Assembly (NCBI RefSeq): GCF_032118995.1
Contig: NC_092657.1
Span: forward strand, 12,231,391-12,295,390
Length of the DNA stretch: 64,000 nt
Origin: Asterias amurensis
Taxonomy: Eukaryota; Echinodermata; Asteroidea; Forcipulatida; Asteriidae
Reading direction: 5' to 3'
A program made the translations under genes and the position numbers. This document shows, piece after piece, positions 43,264 to 53,029 of the stretch (position 1 is its first letter; every line of letters begins with the position of its first letter). A model generated the notes under the pieces. The model worked only from the letters and a program-made list of their open reading frames with translations. It was not told the DNA's origin and made no database searches.

Positions 43264-43611
43264 TGCGGCCTTTTGTATACATCGGGTCCTCCCTTAAGGG
43301 GTTCTGCCGAGTAACACGTAAAGGTGACCCCGGTTCGATTCCCGGTCGGGGCCATATGTGAGTTGAGTTGTGCGTTGGTTCTCTGCTGTGCCACGAGGGT
43401 TCTCCAGACTATCCGGTTTTCCTCCCTCAGGAAAAAATCAAACACTTTCGATCTTGGCTGTGCTCCGTGGTCATAATGGGTTGATGTGGCTGGCAGCTGA
43501 ATGCGCCCTTGCATGCCTGCTTCTGGAACACGTTGTAGCCGCATCCTTCGCAATTCAGCTCTTAGCTGCAAGTAAGGATGATTAGCCCCCCAAATTATTA
43601 TTATTATGTAA
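43264..43611 (+). mobile_element. tRNA-derived SINE with (ATT)n tail
   Basis: The head ends in a perfect B box 'ggttcgattcc' (43332-43342) and 'cggtcggggcc', the 3' half of a tRNA fold. The body has 'ctgctgtgccacgagggttc' and 'tccggttttcctccctcagg', similar in wording to a central domain shared by many metazoan SINEs (I think Nin-DC, unverified). It ends with 'attattattattat'. It is not a working tRNA: the 5' half does not fold as one. Confidence 0.75.
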
Positions 43612-43699
43612 GTAGGTTTTGATTCTTTGCATGGTGGAAATACGATATGGAAAAGTTTGCAGTAACACCATGTAATGACTATCTCTAATGAGTTGGGGT

Positions 43700-43715
43700 G
43701 GTTCTGAAAAGAACC
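43700..43715 (-). terminator. Histone-type mRNA 3' stem-loop without a histone gene
   Basis: On the minus strand: CCAAC, then GGTTCTTTTCAGAACC (6-bp stem, TTTC loop), then ACCCC. This fits the metazoan histone pre-mRNA stem-loop, including its CCAA-type upstream and ACC-type downstream flanks. No histone coding sequence is seen for several hundred bases upstream on that strand. Confidence 0.6.
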
Positions 43716-43794
43716 GTTGGTTTAATGGTACGCCTAATGGTTTAGGAAGCTACGGTGGCTGATCTCCGCCAACAAATAAACACTTTTTCAGTAT

Positions 43795-43910
43795 GGCGTT
43801 ATAACGCCTTATAACGGCGTTATTACGCCCTAAATAAGGGCGTTATCTAAGGGCGTTATAACGGACTATTTTAAGGCGTTATAACGCCCTAAATTACGGC
43901 GTTATAACGC
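43795..43910. repeat. Left array of GGCGTTATAACGCC palindromes
   Basis: About five copies of GGCGTTATAACGCC or near variants, spaced by 'ctaaat/aataagg'-like bases. It is preceded by 'tctccgccaacaaataaac' and 'actttttcagtat', which appear inverted at 47825-47865. Confidence 0.85.
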
Positions 43911-43934
43911 TGCGAAATAACACGGTTGGCCATT

Positions 43935-44085
43935 TGTCGACAAGGTAAAAGGAAAACTGCGCATTTTTCGAGGCTTGTTGGGTGGATCATTGTATTCTAC
44001 TTTTTGACAACATCTTTCTACCCATATGCATTTTATAACAAACGGTTACAAATGCTTTCCAAAGACCAACTCGACCGATCCAATG
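43935..44085 (-). mobile_element. TTAA repeat, family 6, fragment
   Basis: Shares 'gacaaggtaaaaggaaaac', 'tggatcattgtattctact' and 'cccatatgcattttata' with the copies at 9810 and 59092. Confidence 0.7.
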
Positions 44086-44319
44086 TTGAAGTTACTATTG
44101 TTTAAGTTTTGTAAAGTTTTTGATGTTTTCTTCATAAGTAAAGGGCTAAAGCGTGTAATTATTCTACTCTTCCACAAGTTTTTTTTTTCCAGAGGGAGAA
44201 GGTAAAAAATAAAACAGCGTTTCATGCTACTTCGCTACGCTCATACGCATGAAAAACAGTTTAGTGTTAATGGACACGCCATAATAAAGGAAAAAGGAGG
44301 CAATAGGATTTGATTCAAA

Positions 44320-45115
44320 TTATTTATTTACAGCATGGGATAATGGTGGTATCACAAACGGCTTTTGAATAAATTTAACAGGGGTGAACAGATATTTGTC
44401 TTGACCCAGATTGATCCCGGCAGCCTGTAAAAATCGGCGTAAAATCGCAACTGGTGAGTAGGTGTCCAGTGTGTCGCAAAGAAAAGCAGTACTACCATCC
44501 CTGAAAACGTCAGTTTTTGATTTTAGGATAAAGATTGAAATACCCTTATTGTTTGGCAATTCAGAAAAGTGGGTAGCCTTCATACCTGCCATCTCATTGT
44601 GTCGAAAAAGGAGAGCATATTTGAGGTAGACATAACAAGCAGATCTAAGATCTAAAAGCGAGGCATCATGACCCGCGAAAAGGTTTACAATGGCTTTGAC
44701 TTGACTTGCTCAGGGAAATTGGCTGTTTTTGTGCAGGCGGATGATGGAGTTCCCGCCTACCGCTGACTACCACATGTTGAATGATGGGTGCATCAAGCGG
44801 GTTACTTTTGACATTAACCAATGAATGTAACCATCTCAATGAAGCAGCAGTAGAAATCAAAGGACTTTCAGAGTTTGAATGTGATTTTATATGTGACAAG
44901 TAAATTGCTAACACTTGTTCAGAAAAGGGGAGCACCAGAGGAATACCTTGCGATTCTAGCCAGGATAAAAATTGACGACATTTATAGAAATAAGCCATAA
45001 CCGTACCCTCGGATTTAGCAAATATTACATCTAGCAGCATTATTTCTTTCTGGGCTTGGAATTGGAGGGGGAAATCGAGCCAAAATGGGTGGTTGTGGAC
45101 TATCTGTATGCACAA
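44320..45115 (-). mobile_element. Tyrosine-recombinase region of the DIRS-like fossil
   Basis: It resembles the N-terminal core-binding part (upstream) and part of the catalytic part (downstream) of phage-integrase-type recombinases as found in DIRS elements. It is part of the broken element above. Confidence 0.65.
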
Positions 45116-45184
45116 AAAAGAAAGGAATAATTAAGAATGAAAATAATCATGTGAAACTCATCACTGTAAAAGAGTGAGAAGTGA

Positions 45185-46110
45185 TTAAATTTGAACAAAG
45201 TCTAGATATGCGGCTGCAACGCAGCCCTTGAAATCATTTGAACCAAGCAGGGAGTTGTGATTTCTGCCATGTTTAAGCGCGAGATAACCAACTTCAGTAA
45301 TTAGGTCCTTGACCCAGGTACGGTATTGGGACCATAGTAAAGGCCAGAAGGGTTGCGAAGGCCACCAGGGGAAAATTATTACGCCTTTACATTTGCAAAG
45401 ATGCATGTGTTTAAGTGTGGATGCCACTACGGCTACAGGAGGAACCAACAATGCATTCTCACCGTGCCAGTTCTGGGCAAAGGCGTCTACACCCGAAGAA
45501 CCTAGGTTCCAAAAACGAGAATAAAATCGGGGCAGTTTAGCATTATAAGAAATAGCGAAGCAGTCAATTGTGAATGGACCCCAGCGAGCATTGATAAGAG
45601 AGAAAAACTTTTCTGAAAGGGACCAATCGTCCGTGTCGAGAATCCTACTGACAAAATCAGCTTGGTCATTTTTAGCCCTGGGTATCCACTCAACATCAAT
45701 GCGAATAGAGTTGTTCAGACAAATATTGAAAATATCAACAACCAGATTGTTCAGGTTTGGTTTCATACTCCCGGACTCGATAATTTTTGCTGCACACTGA
45801 CTGTCGGTAAGCAACTTCAACTTAGAGGCATGAATCGAAGGTAGGAAAGACAAGAGCGCAAAGCGAATCGCCTCGAGCTCGCGCCAAGTGGAACTTTGGA
45901 CTGATTCTGTGTTAGTCCACAATTTGTGGGCTGTGTGAACCTCGTTACAGATTATAACACCCGCACCGGTGGAGCTGGCGTCTGAGCAAATTATCTTGTT
46001 AACAACTCGGTGAGCGAAAACAAAACTAACATTCAAAATTTTGGCATTAGCTCTCCAAAACTTAACTTCAGAAAGACATAAATTTGTAAGAACGACTGGA
46101 ACGTTTTCAT
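45185..46110 (-). mobile_element. RNase H region of the DIRS-like fossil
   Basis: RNase H-type motifs are visible (CSDASSTGAG, WRELEAI, TDSQCAA, ADFVSR), followed by the extra domain that follows RNase H in DIRS polyproteins (GPFTIDCFA, FWNLGSSGVDAF). It belongs to the broken element above. Confidence 0.8.
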
Positions 46111-46192
46111 CAAAGGATTACATAACCTTGCTCGATTATTGATAAAATCATGTCAGGGGAACCTACATCACGCCAGAATTGTACATGTTGTT

Positions 46193-46618
46193 TTAATCTC
46201 CCTTTAACTGGTAAATTATCAGACTGTAAGATGCCTTTTCAGGAAAACAATGTACCTTCAGAACGTCATCGAACTTATTGCAAATACTGTCTTTACTGTG
46301 CCTTTGGCAATGTTGAGGCGGTGCTGGTACTGGCGGTATCAAAAGATCCTGTCTGAGCAATTCCCTGGTTGCCTGCTTGGGGCAGTGCTCTCTGGAACTG
46401 GTAGGATGGGGCGTGCCATGGTTGGGGTCTCTGCCCGATGAAAGGGACGGCTGGTGTGAGTCTTGTCTGATTTCGGTAACGTGAGTAGGTGTTGGAACCA
46501 AAGGAGTAGGGGCAATTTCTGGACCAGTGGCCGGACATTCCACAGGAGAAGCACAATTCAAAAGACGGCATGCCTGAAAAAAAGCACAATTTTTGAAGAA
46601 AAAAAAGAGAGAAAGCAA
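46193..46618 (-). mobile_element. Gag-like zinc-knuckle region of the DIRS-like fossil
   Basis: 'CFSCGMSGHWSRNC' is a CCHC zinc knuckle (C-x2-C-x4-H-x4-C), followed by a Pro/Gln/Ser-rich stretch typical of gag C-termini. Confidence 0.7.
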
Positions 46619-47549
46619 AACGGCGACTGGAAATACAAAATATACTAAACCCTTTGCCTGGGATCGGGAGGGTGGGAGGGCACTAAGTCAGGTTTAAGTA
46701 ATATTGGCAAAGATAGATGATACTCGGTGTGTTTGTGAAATCACCTGAATGGGGAAGCTTAGAAAGCGCTTCATTTATATAGGGGTACGCTTGGACGCAA
46801 GGAAAGCATAAAATGCAAATTAGAATGAAGGCCTATGGCGCGCCAAACAGACAAAACTAATTTTTTCCAGCCAATCTGTCTTTTTAATAGTAATTATATT
46901 ATGCCAAAGAATTCAAAAAAAAAATATGAAAACTTGTAGATTTAGCATCCGTTTCAAAAAACAAAATATTAAGAAACAGCCAATGGGGATAGCATACAAA
47001 TTATATTTATTAAATAATTTCCACAGAAACGACACCTATCGATTAATGTTAGCAAAAAACCATCAGCTAAAAGCAAGGTCCATGGTGACAATCATTATTG
47101 TAGTCCTCATCACGAAGGGTGACAATATGTCATGTACATATAGCAAGAATGTAAAACACACCCAAAATAGAACTCACAGTTAAAAAAAACTACAGACCCA
47201 TATCATCATGTAATAAAATTAGAAGATTTGAGATTTCGACAAAATTCCAATCGGAAATGTACTCAATACAATTGCAATACGGCATTTGATATCGTTTTAA
47301 TGTGAGTTTTGAAACTTGTAGTATTTTTATCAATGATTCTACTCCAACTCCCCCCCCCCCCCCCCCCACCGATAAAAGTTTGGCACTGTTTGCGCCAATA
47401 ACACACTAATTTTATACACTTATTTTCCTCATGGGGGGGGGGGCAGCGGATGACAATCATGAAAATGTCTAAACGTTATTATAAAAAAAAAAATTGAAAA
47501 CAAAAATCACTTCATCAAGGGATGCTAGCTATTTTTATTTATTTTTATA
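46619..47549. other. Non-coding stretch beside the DIRS-like element
   Basis: It holds a C run of about 20 (47349-47368) and a G run of 11 (47434-47444). No gene is seen. Confidence 0.4.
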
Positions 47550-47551
47550 GG

Positions 47552-47832
47552 GCGTAACGCCCTAAAAGGGCGTTATAACGCCGTAAAACTATGGCGTTAT
47601 AAAGCACTATTACTAAATTAGGGCGTTATAACGCCGTAAATTAGGGCGTTATTACGCCCTAATTGGCAAAATAATTACTCAATTAGGGCGATATAACGCC
47701 GTAAATTAGGGCGTTATAACGCCGTATAGGGCGTTATTACGCCATAATAGGGCGTTATAACGCCGTAAAATAGGGCGTGATAGCGCCCTAATTTAGGGCG
47801 TAATAACGCCGTATAGGGCGTTATAACGCCAT
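47552..47832. repeat. Right array of GGCGTTATAACGCC palindromes
   Basis: More than ten units alternate GGCGTTATAACGCC with TTAGGGCGTTATTACGCC-like variants, longer than the left array. It is followed by 'atactgaaaaagtg', 'tttttttgttggcggaga' in inverted orientation to 43760-43795. Confidence 0.88.
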
Positions 47833-47885
47833 ACTGAAAAAGTGTTTTTTTGTTGGCGGAGACCAGCTTCCGTAGTAAGCAGTAA

Positions 47886-48484
47886 AAGATAGCCACCGAA
47901 TTTAGGCTGGATCAATACAATTCAGAGGAAATCCCGTGGACCTATAACGGCTAGCCTGGGTTTTGAGCAGATAACAGGGTTCGGCATTTTGTACGTTCCT
48001 AAAAGGCCAAAAACAGTTGCCGATAGGCAATAGTGCCGGTTCTTTTGTTTTGTTTTTTTAATTACAAGCCTGCTTATCCAAACGGCTTGCTTTAATAACA
48101 TTTATGTTACCGTTATAAACTTACTGACATTTTGCCTTATTCCGTTGTACATGTTACCGTCGATATTTCTCATGGAAAAATGGAAATACAAGTGTATCTA
48201 ATTTGGATTCAATTGATTTCTTCCAGGAAAATGCGGAGGCATAAATGGGGCCGCATGTGAGCCATGCAGCATAAGCTTCCGATGAGTGCTTTGAAAGTTT
48301 AAAGTCGTCACCGGTGTTTCAAAGGTCTGGTAGACGACTCTCGGGACGAAGCCGATCAACTTTAGGAAGCGAGAAAGAAACACTTCATGGTCACGTTGCG
48401 TCCTTAAATGTAGCCAACACTGGGATCGATGGTGACCATTATGGGGCGGCCAAATAAGGGGGCCGTCTTCACATGTACACATCT
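47886..48484. other. Intergenic; unexplained 98-codon minus-strand frame
   Basis: The minus-strand frame 48198-48494 encodes 'LIWPPHNGHHRSQCWLHL' and 'RFLKLIGFVPRVVYQTFET'. It reads like protein but matches nothing I can name, and it abuts the TTAA of the next element. It could be an unrecognised exon or a repeat. Confidence 0.3.
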
Positions 48485-48488
48485 TTAA

Positions 48489-48855
48489 AGCCATTGGACC
48501 GTTTCGGTACAGAAAACAAAATTAAAAAAAATCACAGATTTACAAATAACTTACAGGGTTTACAGAAGTTAGTGGTGAAATACTCCTCTTGAAATATTGT
48601 TCCATGAAATGCTTTACTTTTTGAGAAAACAGTAAAACAATATAAATTCTCGTTAACGAGAATTACAGATTTATTTTAAACACAATGTCATGACACGGCG
48701 AAACGCGCGGATACAAGGGTGGGTTTTCCAGTTATTTTGTCCCGACTCCGATGACCGATTAAGCCCAAATTTTCACAGGTTTGTTATTTGATATAGAAAT
48801 TGTGATACACGAAGTGTGGGCCTTGGACAATACTGTTTACCGAAAGGGTCCAATA
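48489..48855. mobile_element. TTAA element, family 3
   Basis: The left flank is TTAA (48485-48488), then 'agccattggaccgtttcgg'. It runs through 'tcatgacacggcgaaacgcg' to 'ccgaaagggtccaat', where the right end is cut. It is in the opposite orientation to 35605. Confidence 0.82.
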
Positions 48856-48859
48856 AAGC

Positions 48860-49478
48860 AAAGTTGGGTGGACAAAGCGGAACGGGCCCAGTCAGGTGGG
48901 AATCACTTGTGGATGTAGCCTCTAAAGATATTTGCAAAACGCCCAATTCCATAAGTCTCTCAGGGCATAAAGACATAAATTATACAATGAGAGAAAGATG
49001 AGCAGTTTCAAACAATGAGTTTTAACAGGGACTTAAAACAGTGAAAAGAATTAGCCCTGCGAATATGCTCAGGAAGACCATGGGAAGACTATTTAAAAGA
49101 AACTGTGCGGCATATCAAAACTTGTTGTGGCCATTTTAAGTGGTAGAAGCTCTTATTGATAGCAATGACTGCATTAATACTGGTATAATATTGATTTAGA
49201 AACAGTCATGAGTGTGTAAAAATCGCTGTAATGTCACGAGACAAGCCTGAGTATAAAGCAATATGTATTTGTCCATTGCCTGAAGAGTCATGGGATATAA
49301 GCATCAGTTTGAGTTGTAGAGATCAGGCTGAGATGAAAACAATGGGTGTGCAATAGGCCTAAAGTATTAATACGCCATGTAACCGTTCTTATCAATCCAA
49401 AATATTTAGCCTAACATAGCTGCGCTTCCGCCGTTAAGCGGCGTGCATCAAAGGGCAATATTTTGACGTCACAGTTGA
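48860..49478. other. Intergenic, nothing recognised
   Basis: No gene or repeat could be supported. Confidence 0.4.
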
Positions 49479-49499
49479 AGGCACGCTTTGTTACTTATA

Positions 49500-49740
49500 T
49501 AGTGCAACAAAGCGGCTATACAAAACGGGGCCCCACAATGTGGTAACATGCTATGGTAAAATTGGGCTTTGTGGCCCTTTATAACTTCACAAGTTAAGTA
49601 CGTCACCAATTTCCACAATGTAGGCCTAAAGAATACTACCCGGGGCAGGGTCCCGACATAGTAGGATGGTTTGACCTCACGAATGAACAACAATAATGGG
49701 CCCCGAGAATGTGAGTTGATCTGGCCTCACAGTAAGTTTA
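49500..49740. repeat. Degenerate units of the GGGCCCC minisatellite
   Basis: 'acggggccccacaatgtgg' and 'atgggccccgagaatgtgag' followed by 'ttgatctggcctcacag' match the main array at 54590-56350. Confidence 0.65.
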
Positions 49741-49794
49741 ATATTATGATAATATAAATGATGAAATTTATAATACTAGACATAGAGTTTTTTT

Positions 49795-51580
49795 GTTAAA
49801 TACAAAAACACGGTGTTCGGTTGGACGTTACGTGATGACGTAGTTCAAAAACATTGAACCATCAAGATGTTTTTTATATAATGTGTCGTTATTTTATAGT
49901 TAAACTTGTATTACACTTTTGAACGCCTTGTTTCTTCACAAATGCAATATGTTTGTGTGAGATTGGCATCAGTTTTTTTGTTTGCAACTAATGAAAGCCC
50001 TATTAAAATCTAGCTCACCCCTGCACTGGATGCTGCACACAGATTTGATAATCAACAGCGCCCTCTTTGGTGGGCAAAAAGAGAGCGCTGTTGGGCATGT
50101 CCCCAAAAACTTTCGCGCCATATGATTTTTACAAATTTTAAACGTTGTTTTATTGTTATTTAATACCCGATGACGTCATTTTGAAGGTTCAACTATCTGT
50201 TGAGTTTCAAGGTTCAAATCGATCTCAATCTTGAGTTATGCCGTAGATAAGCTCAAAATTTTTTTTTTTTTCTTTTTGCTGAAAAAAACACGAAGGCGAA
50301 CTTTGACCCAGGGTAACGACCCGGAAGTTAAGGTCGTACGATTTTACCGTTAACTTTTCAAATGTTTCCCAAGTCTTTATCTATCCTATGCCCAAGTATG
50401 AACATCATAGCTTTTATATTCGTTGAGATACATCAACAAGTAAGTTGTAATTTTTCAACATTAGGAAACTTTTCAATGACGTCATCAATGACGTCATCAA
50501 TCCAAAAAAGTGTTGGTTTCATCTACTTATTATTACCTATGTACATAGTAAGTTTTAAGTTTGTACAAGTTTTACTTTTGTTTTAAAGCTCAAAAGTTGT
50601 TTTTTTGATGTAAAATACACGAAGACGAACTTTGACCCAGGGTAACGACCCGGAAGTTAAGGTCATACGATTTTGGCGTTAACTTTTCAAATGTTTCCCA
50701 AGTCTTTATCTATTTGATGCCAAAATATGAACATCATAGCTGTTATATTCGTTGATATACAGCAACAAGCATATGGTCATTTTTCAACATTAAAAACCTT
50801 GTCATGACCTCATCAATGACGTCATCATTCCAAAAAAGTGGCGGTTTTATCTACTCACATTTGCCTATGTACATAGTAAGTTTTAGGTTTGTACAAGCTT
50901 TTCTTTTGTTTTAAAGCTCAAAAGTTGTTTTTTGATGACAAAATGCGGAGGCGAACTTTGACCCAGGGTAACGACCCGGAAGTTAAGGTCGTACGATTTT
51001 GGCGTTAACTTTTTAAATGTTGTCCAAGTATTTATCTATCCGATGCTGAAATATGAACATCATAGCTTTAATAGTCGTTGAGATACAGCAACAAGCAAAT
51101 TGTAATTTTTCAACATTAAAAACCTTGCCATGACGTCATCAATGACGTCATCACTCCAAAAAAGTGGCGGTTTCATCTACGCACTAGTGCCTATGTACAA
51201 AGTAAGTTTTAAGTTAGTTCAAGCTGTTCTTTTGTTTTAAAGCTCAAAAGTTGTTTTTGATGAAAAAATGCGGAGGCGAACTTTGACCCAGGGTAACGAC
51301 CGGAAGTTAAGGTCACACGATTTTGACGTTAACTTGTTAAATGTTATCCAAGTCTTTATCTATCTGATGTCCAAGTATGAAAATCATAGCATTCACATTC
51401 GTTGAGATACAGCGAAAAGCAAATGTCGTTTTTCAACTTTAAAAACATTCCCAAAAAGTGGCGGTTTCATCTACTCATTATCTCACTATTGCCTATGTAC
51501 ATAGTAAGTTTTAAGTTTGTACAAGCTTTACTTTTGTTTAAAATTGCTGGAGAAGGTTCGCAGGGAAAAAAGAACACGAG

Positions 51581-51612
<32 letters not shown>

Positions 51613-51650
51613 ACAATAGTTGTTCGGCTGTTGGCCGAACGCCTAAAAAT
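49795..51650. repeat. Array A: tandem 325-329-base units with paired TGACGTCA motifs
   Basis: 'ctttgaccca' recurs at 50301, 50630, 50956 and 51281, a period of 329, 326 and 325. Each unit has 'gggtaacgacccggaagtta', 'gttgagatacagcaacaag', 'tgacgtcatcaatgacgtca' and 'tatgtacatagtaagtttta'. The last unit lacks the paired motif. The leader 'acggtgttcggttggacg' (about 49810) is repeated at about 51663, so a second copy of the whole repeat begins where the first ends. The trailer has an A run of about 32 and the hairpin GTTCGGCTGTTGGCCGAAC. Confidence 0.92.
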
Positions 51651-51758
51651 TATTACAAAAACACGGTGTTCGGTTGAACGTAACGTGATGACGTAGTTCA
51701 AAAACTTTGAACCAAAAAGATGAATTTTTCTACAATGTGTCGTAACTCTTTATAGTCA
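51651..51758. repeat. Restart of the array leader, cut by a MITE
   Basis: Matches 49800-49915 closely ('aaacacggtgttcggtt', 'gtgatgacgtagttcaaaaa'). Confidence 0.8.
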
Positions 51759-51890
51759 AAGGCAGTGGACACTATTGGTAATTACTCAAAATAATTATCA
51801 GCCTAAAGCCTTACTTGGTGACGAAATGGGGAGAGGTTGATGGTATAAAACATTGTGAGAAACGGCTCGCTCTGAAGTGACATAGTTTTC
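51759..51890 (+). mobile_element. TTAA MITE, family 1, left third only
   Basis: It starts 'aaggcagtggacactattgg' without a clean TTAA and stops after 'gtgacatagttttcg'. Confidence 0.8.
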
Positions 51891-53029
51891 GTCCATTTGT
51901 TCAGACAGGATTGAATTAACGGAAAATACCAAAAAGAAATCAATTCAGACATGGGGTATAAATTCATGGTGAAATAAATATGGAAAAATACGTTTATAAA
52001 TAATATAAGAGGATTAATGATTAATACTTGACATTGGTTAAAGGCAGCGTGAAAGCAACAGACATGAATGCATCACACCCCTACATAAACTATAAACGAA
52101 AGGAAGCTGAATGGAGGATGTTTTCAGGCAGTGTACATTTTGTTATACGCTGACCCACTGACCCAGGTCGCTTCTGATTGGTTTATGAAGAAAAACCTAC
52201 GAAACCAAAAACAAGTTGTAAAGGGCCCATTGTAGTTTGCGTCTTGCTTGTGGTCGCGGACAAAGGTCTAGACAGCTTCGCACTATAAGGACTACCTTCA
52301 AAGAAACATTCCTTGAGGCTTTGTTAAACTTTACGAAAACACTTCCACAGCCAGTAGTTTCATGCTTTATGAACTTGCCTGGGCTTTTCACCAATAAACT
52401 ATCTGACCTTTATTGTGTATAATATTTTAGGGGGTTTTAGTGCGAAAAGTGTTTACATTTTCACCACTATTATTCATGTGAACACAATCTGTACGTTGCA
52501 TATATTTTATATTTTGGTGGGTAAAAAATGATAGATTTGTCCAAAAACGTATTTTTGATATTTTATCACATACTATCCCCTTAGGCATCAAACTTTTGAA
52601 AGTTCGCTCACACACCGAACAAGATGTGAGCTTGGTTTAATTTAAGATTGCCGTGACGAACGCCCAATTAATTATTTAATTCCGTCGATCAATCGATTCA
52701 CCAAGATTTAAAAAGTAAATATAATTTGTTGTTTTTACCCGTGCTTCTTTAATTGATGATCACATTTAACGAGTGTTTTTCAAGGAACATTAGCATTACG
52801 GCTTTTTGCTAACAAAACAGTTGCTGGCAGTGTAAGCACTTTATGTATTAATTGTGTATTTATTAATTGTAATCCACCATACATAAACTGACAAACCTGT
52901 ACAAGTTTGAGATCGATTGTCCATCTGGGTCTCGAAAAATAGTGAAAAACCCATTCTACATTTTGCATGACATCAATGTAAAAAAAAAATGAATAAAATG
53001 CTCACTGAGCGATAAACTCTAAAATAAAA
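51891..53029. other. Intergenic, nothing recognised
   Basis: Short frames near 52.2-52.4 kb have no recognisable domain. A weak family 3-like phrase ('acaaacctgtacaagttt') is at about 52890. Confidence 0.4.

Larger units (their letters stand above)
43735..47885 (-). mobile_element. DIRS-like (tyrosine-recombinase) retroelement, fossil, with inverted arrays at its edges
   Basis: The minus strand carries, in order, a gag-like zinc-knuckle region, an RNase H region and a tyrosine-recombinase region. That order and the recombinase in place of a DDE integrase are diagnostic of DIRS-type elements. The flanks at 43735-43910 and 47550-47880 are inverted copies of one another. DIRS elements are known to have inverted termini, so these could be its ends; alternatively a larger inverted-repeat element may enclose it. 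The element is clearly broken and incomplete, with several breaks, and looks moderately old. Confidence 0.75.

Noticed and set aside
43264-43354. A working tRNA gene
   Set aside because: Only the B box and 3' arm look like tRNA; the 5' half does not fold, and a SINE body with an (ATT)n tail follows.
43700-43715. A histone gene ending at the stem-loop
   Set aside because: Upstream on the minus strand there is only the palindrome array and other repeats; no histone C-terminus in any frame.
47340-47450. Long C and G runs as possible structured DNA
   Set aside because: Homopolymer runs without further pattern, likely prone to sequencing error.
48198-48494. A 98-codon gene
   Set aside because: It reads like protein, but no homolog is known to me and it runs into a repeat boundary; left only as an unexplained frame.
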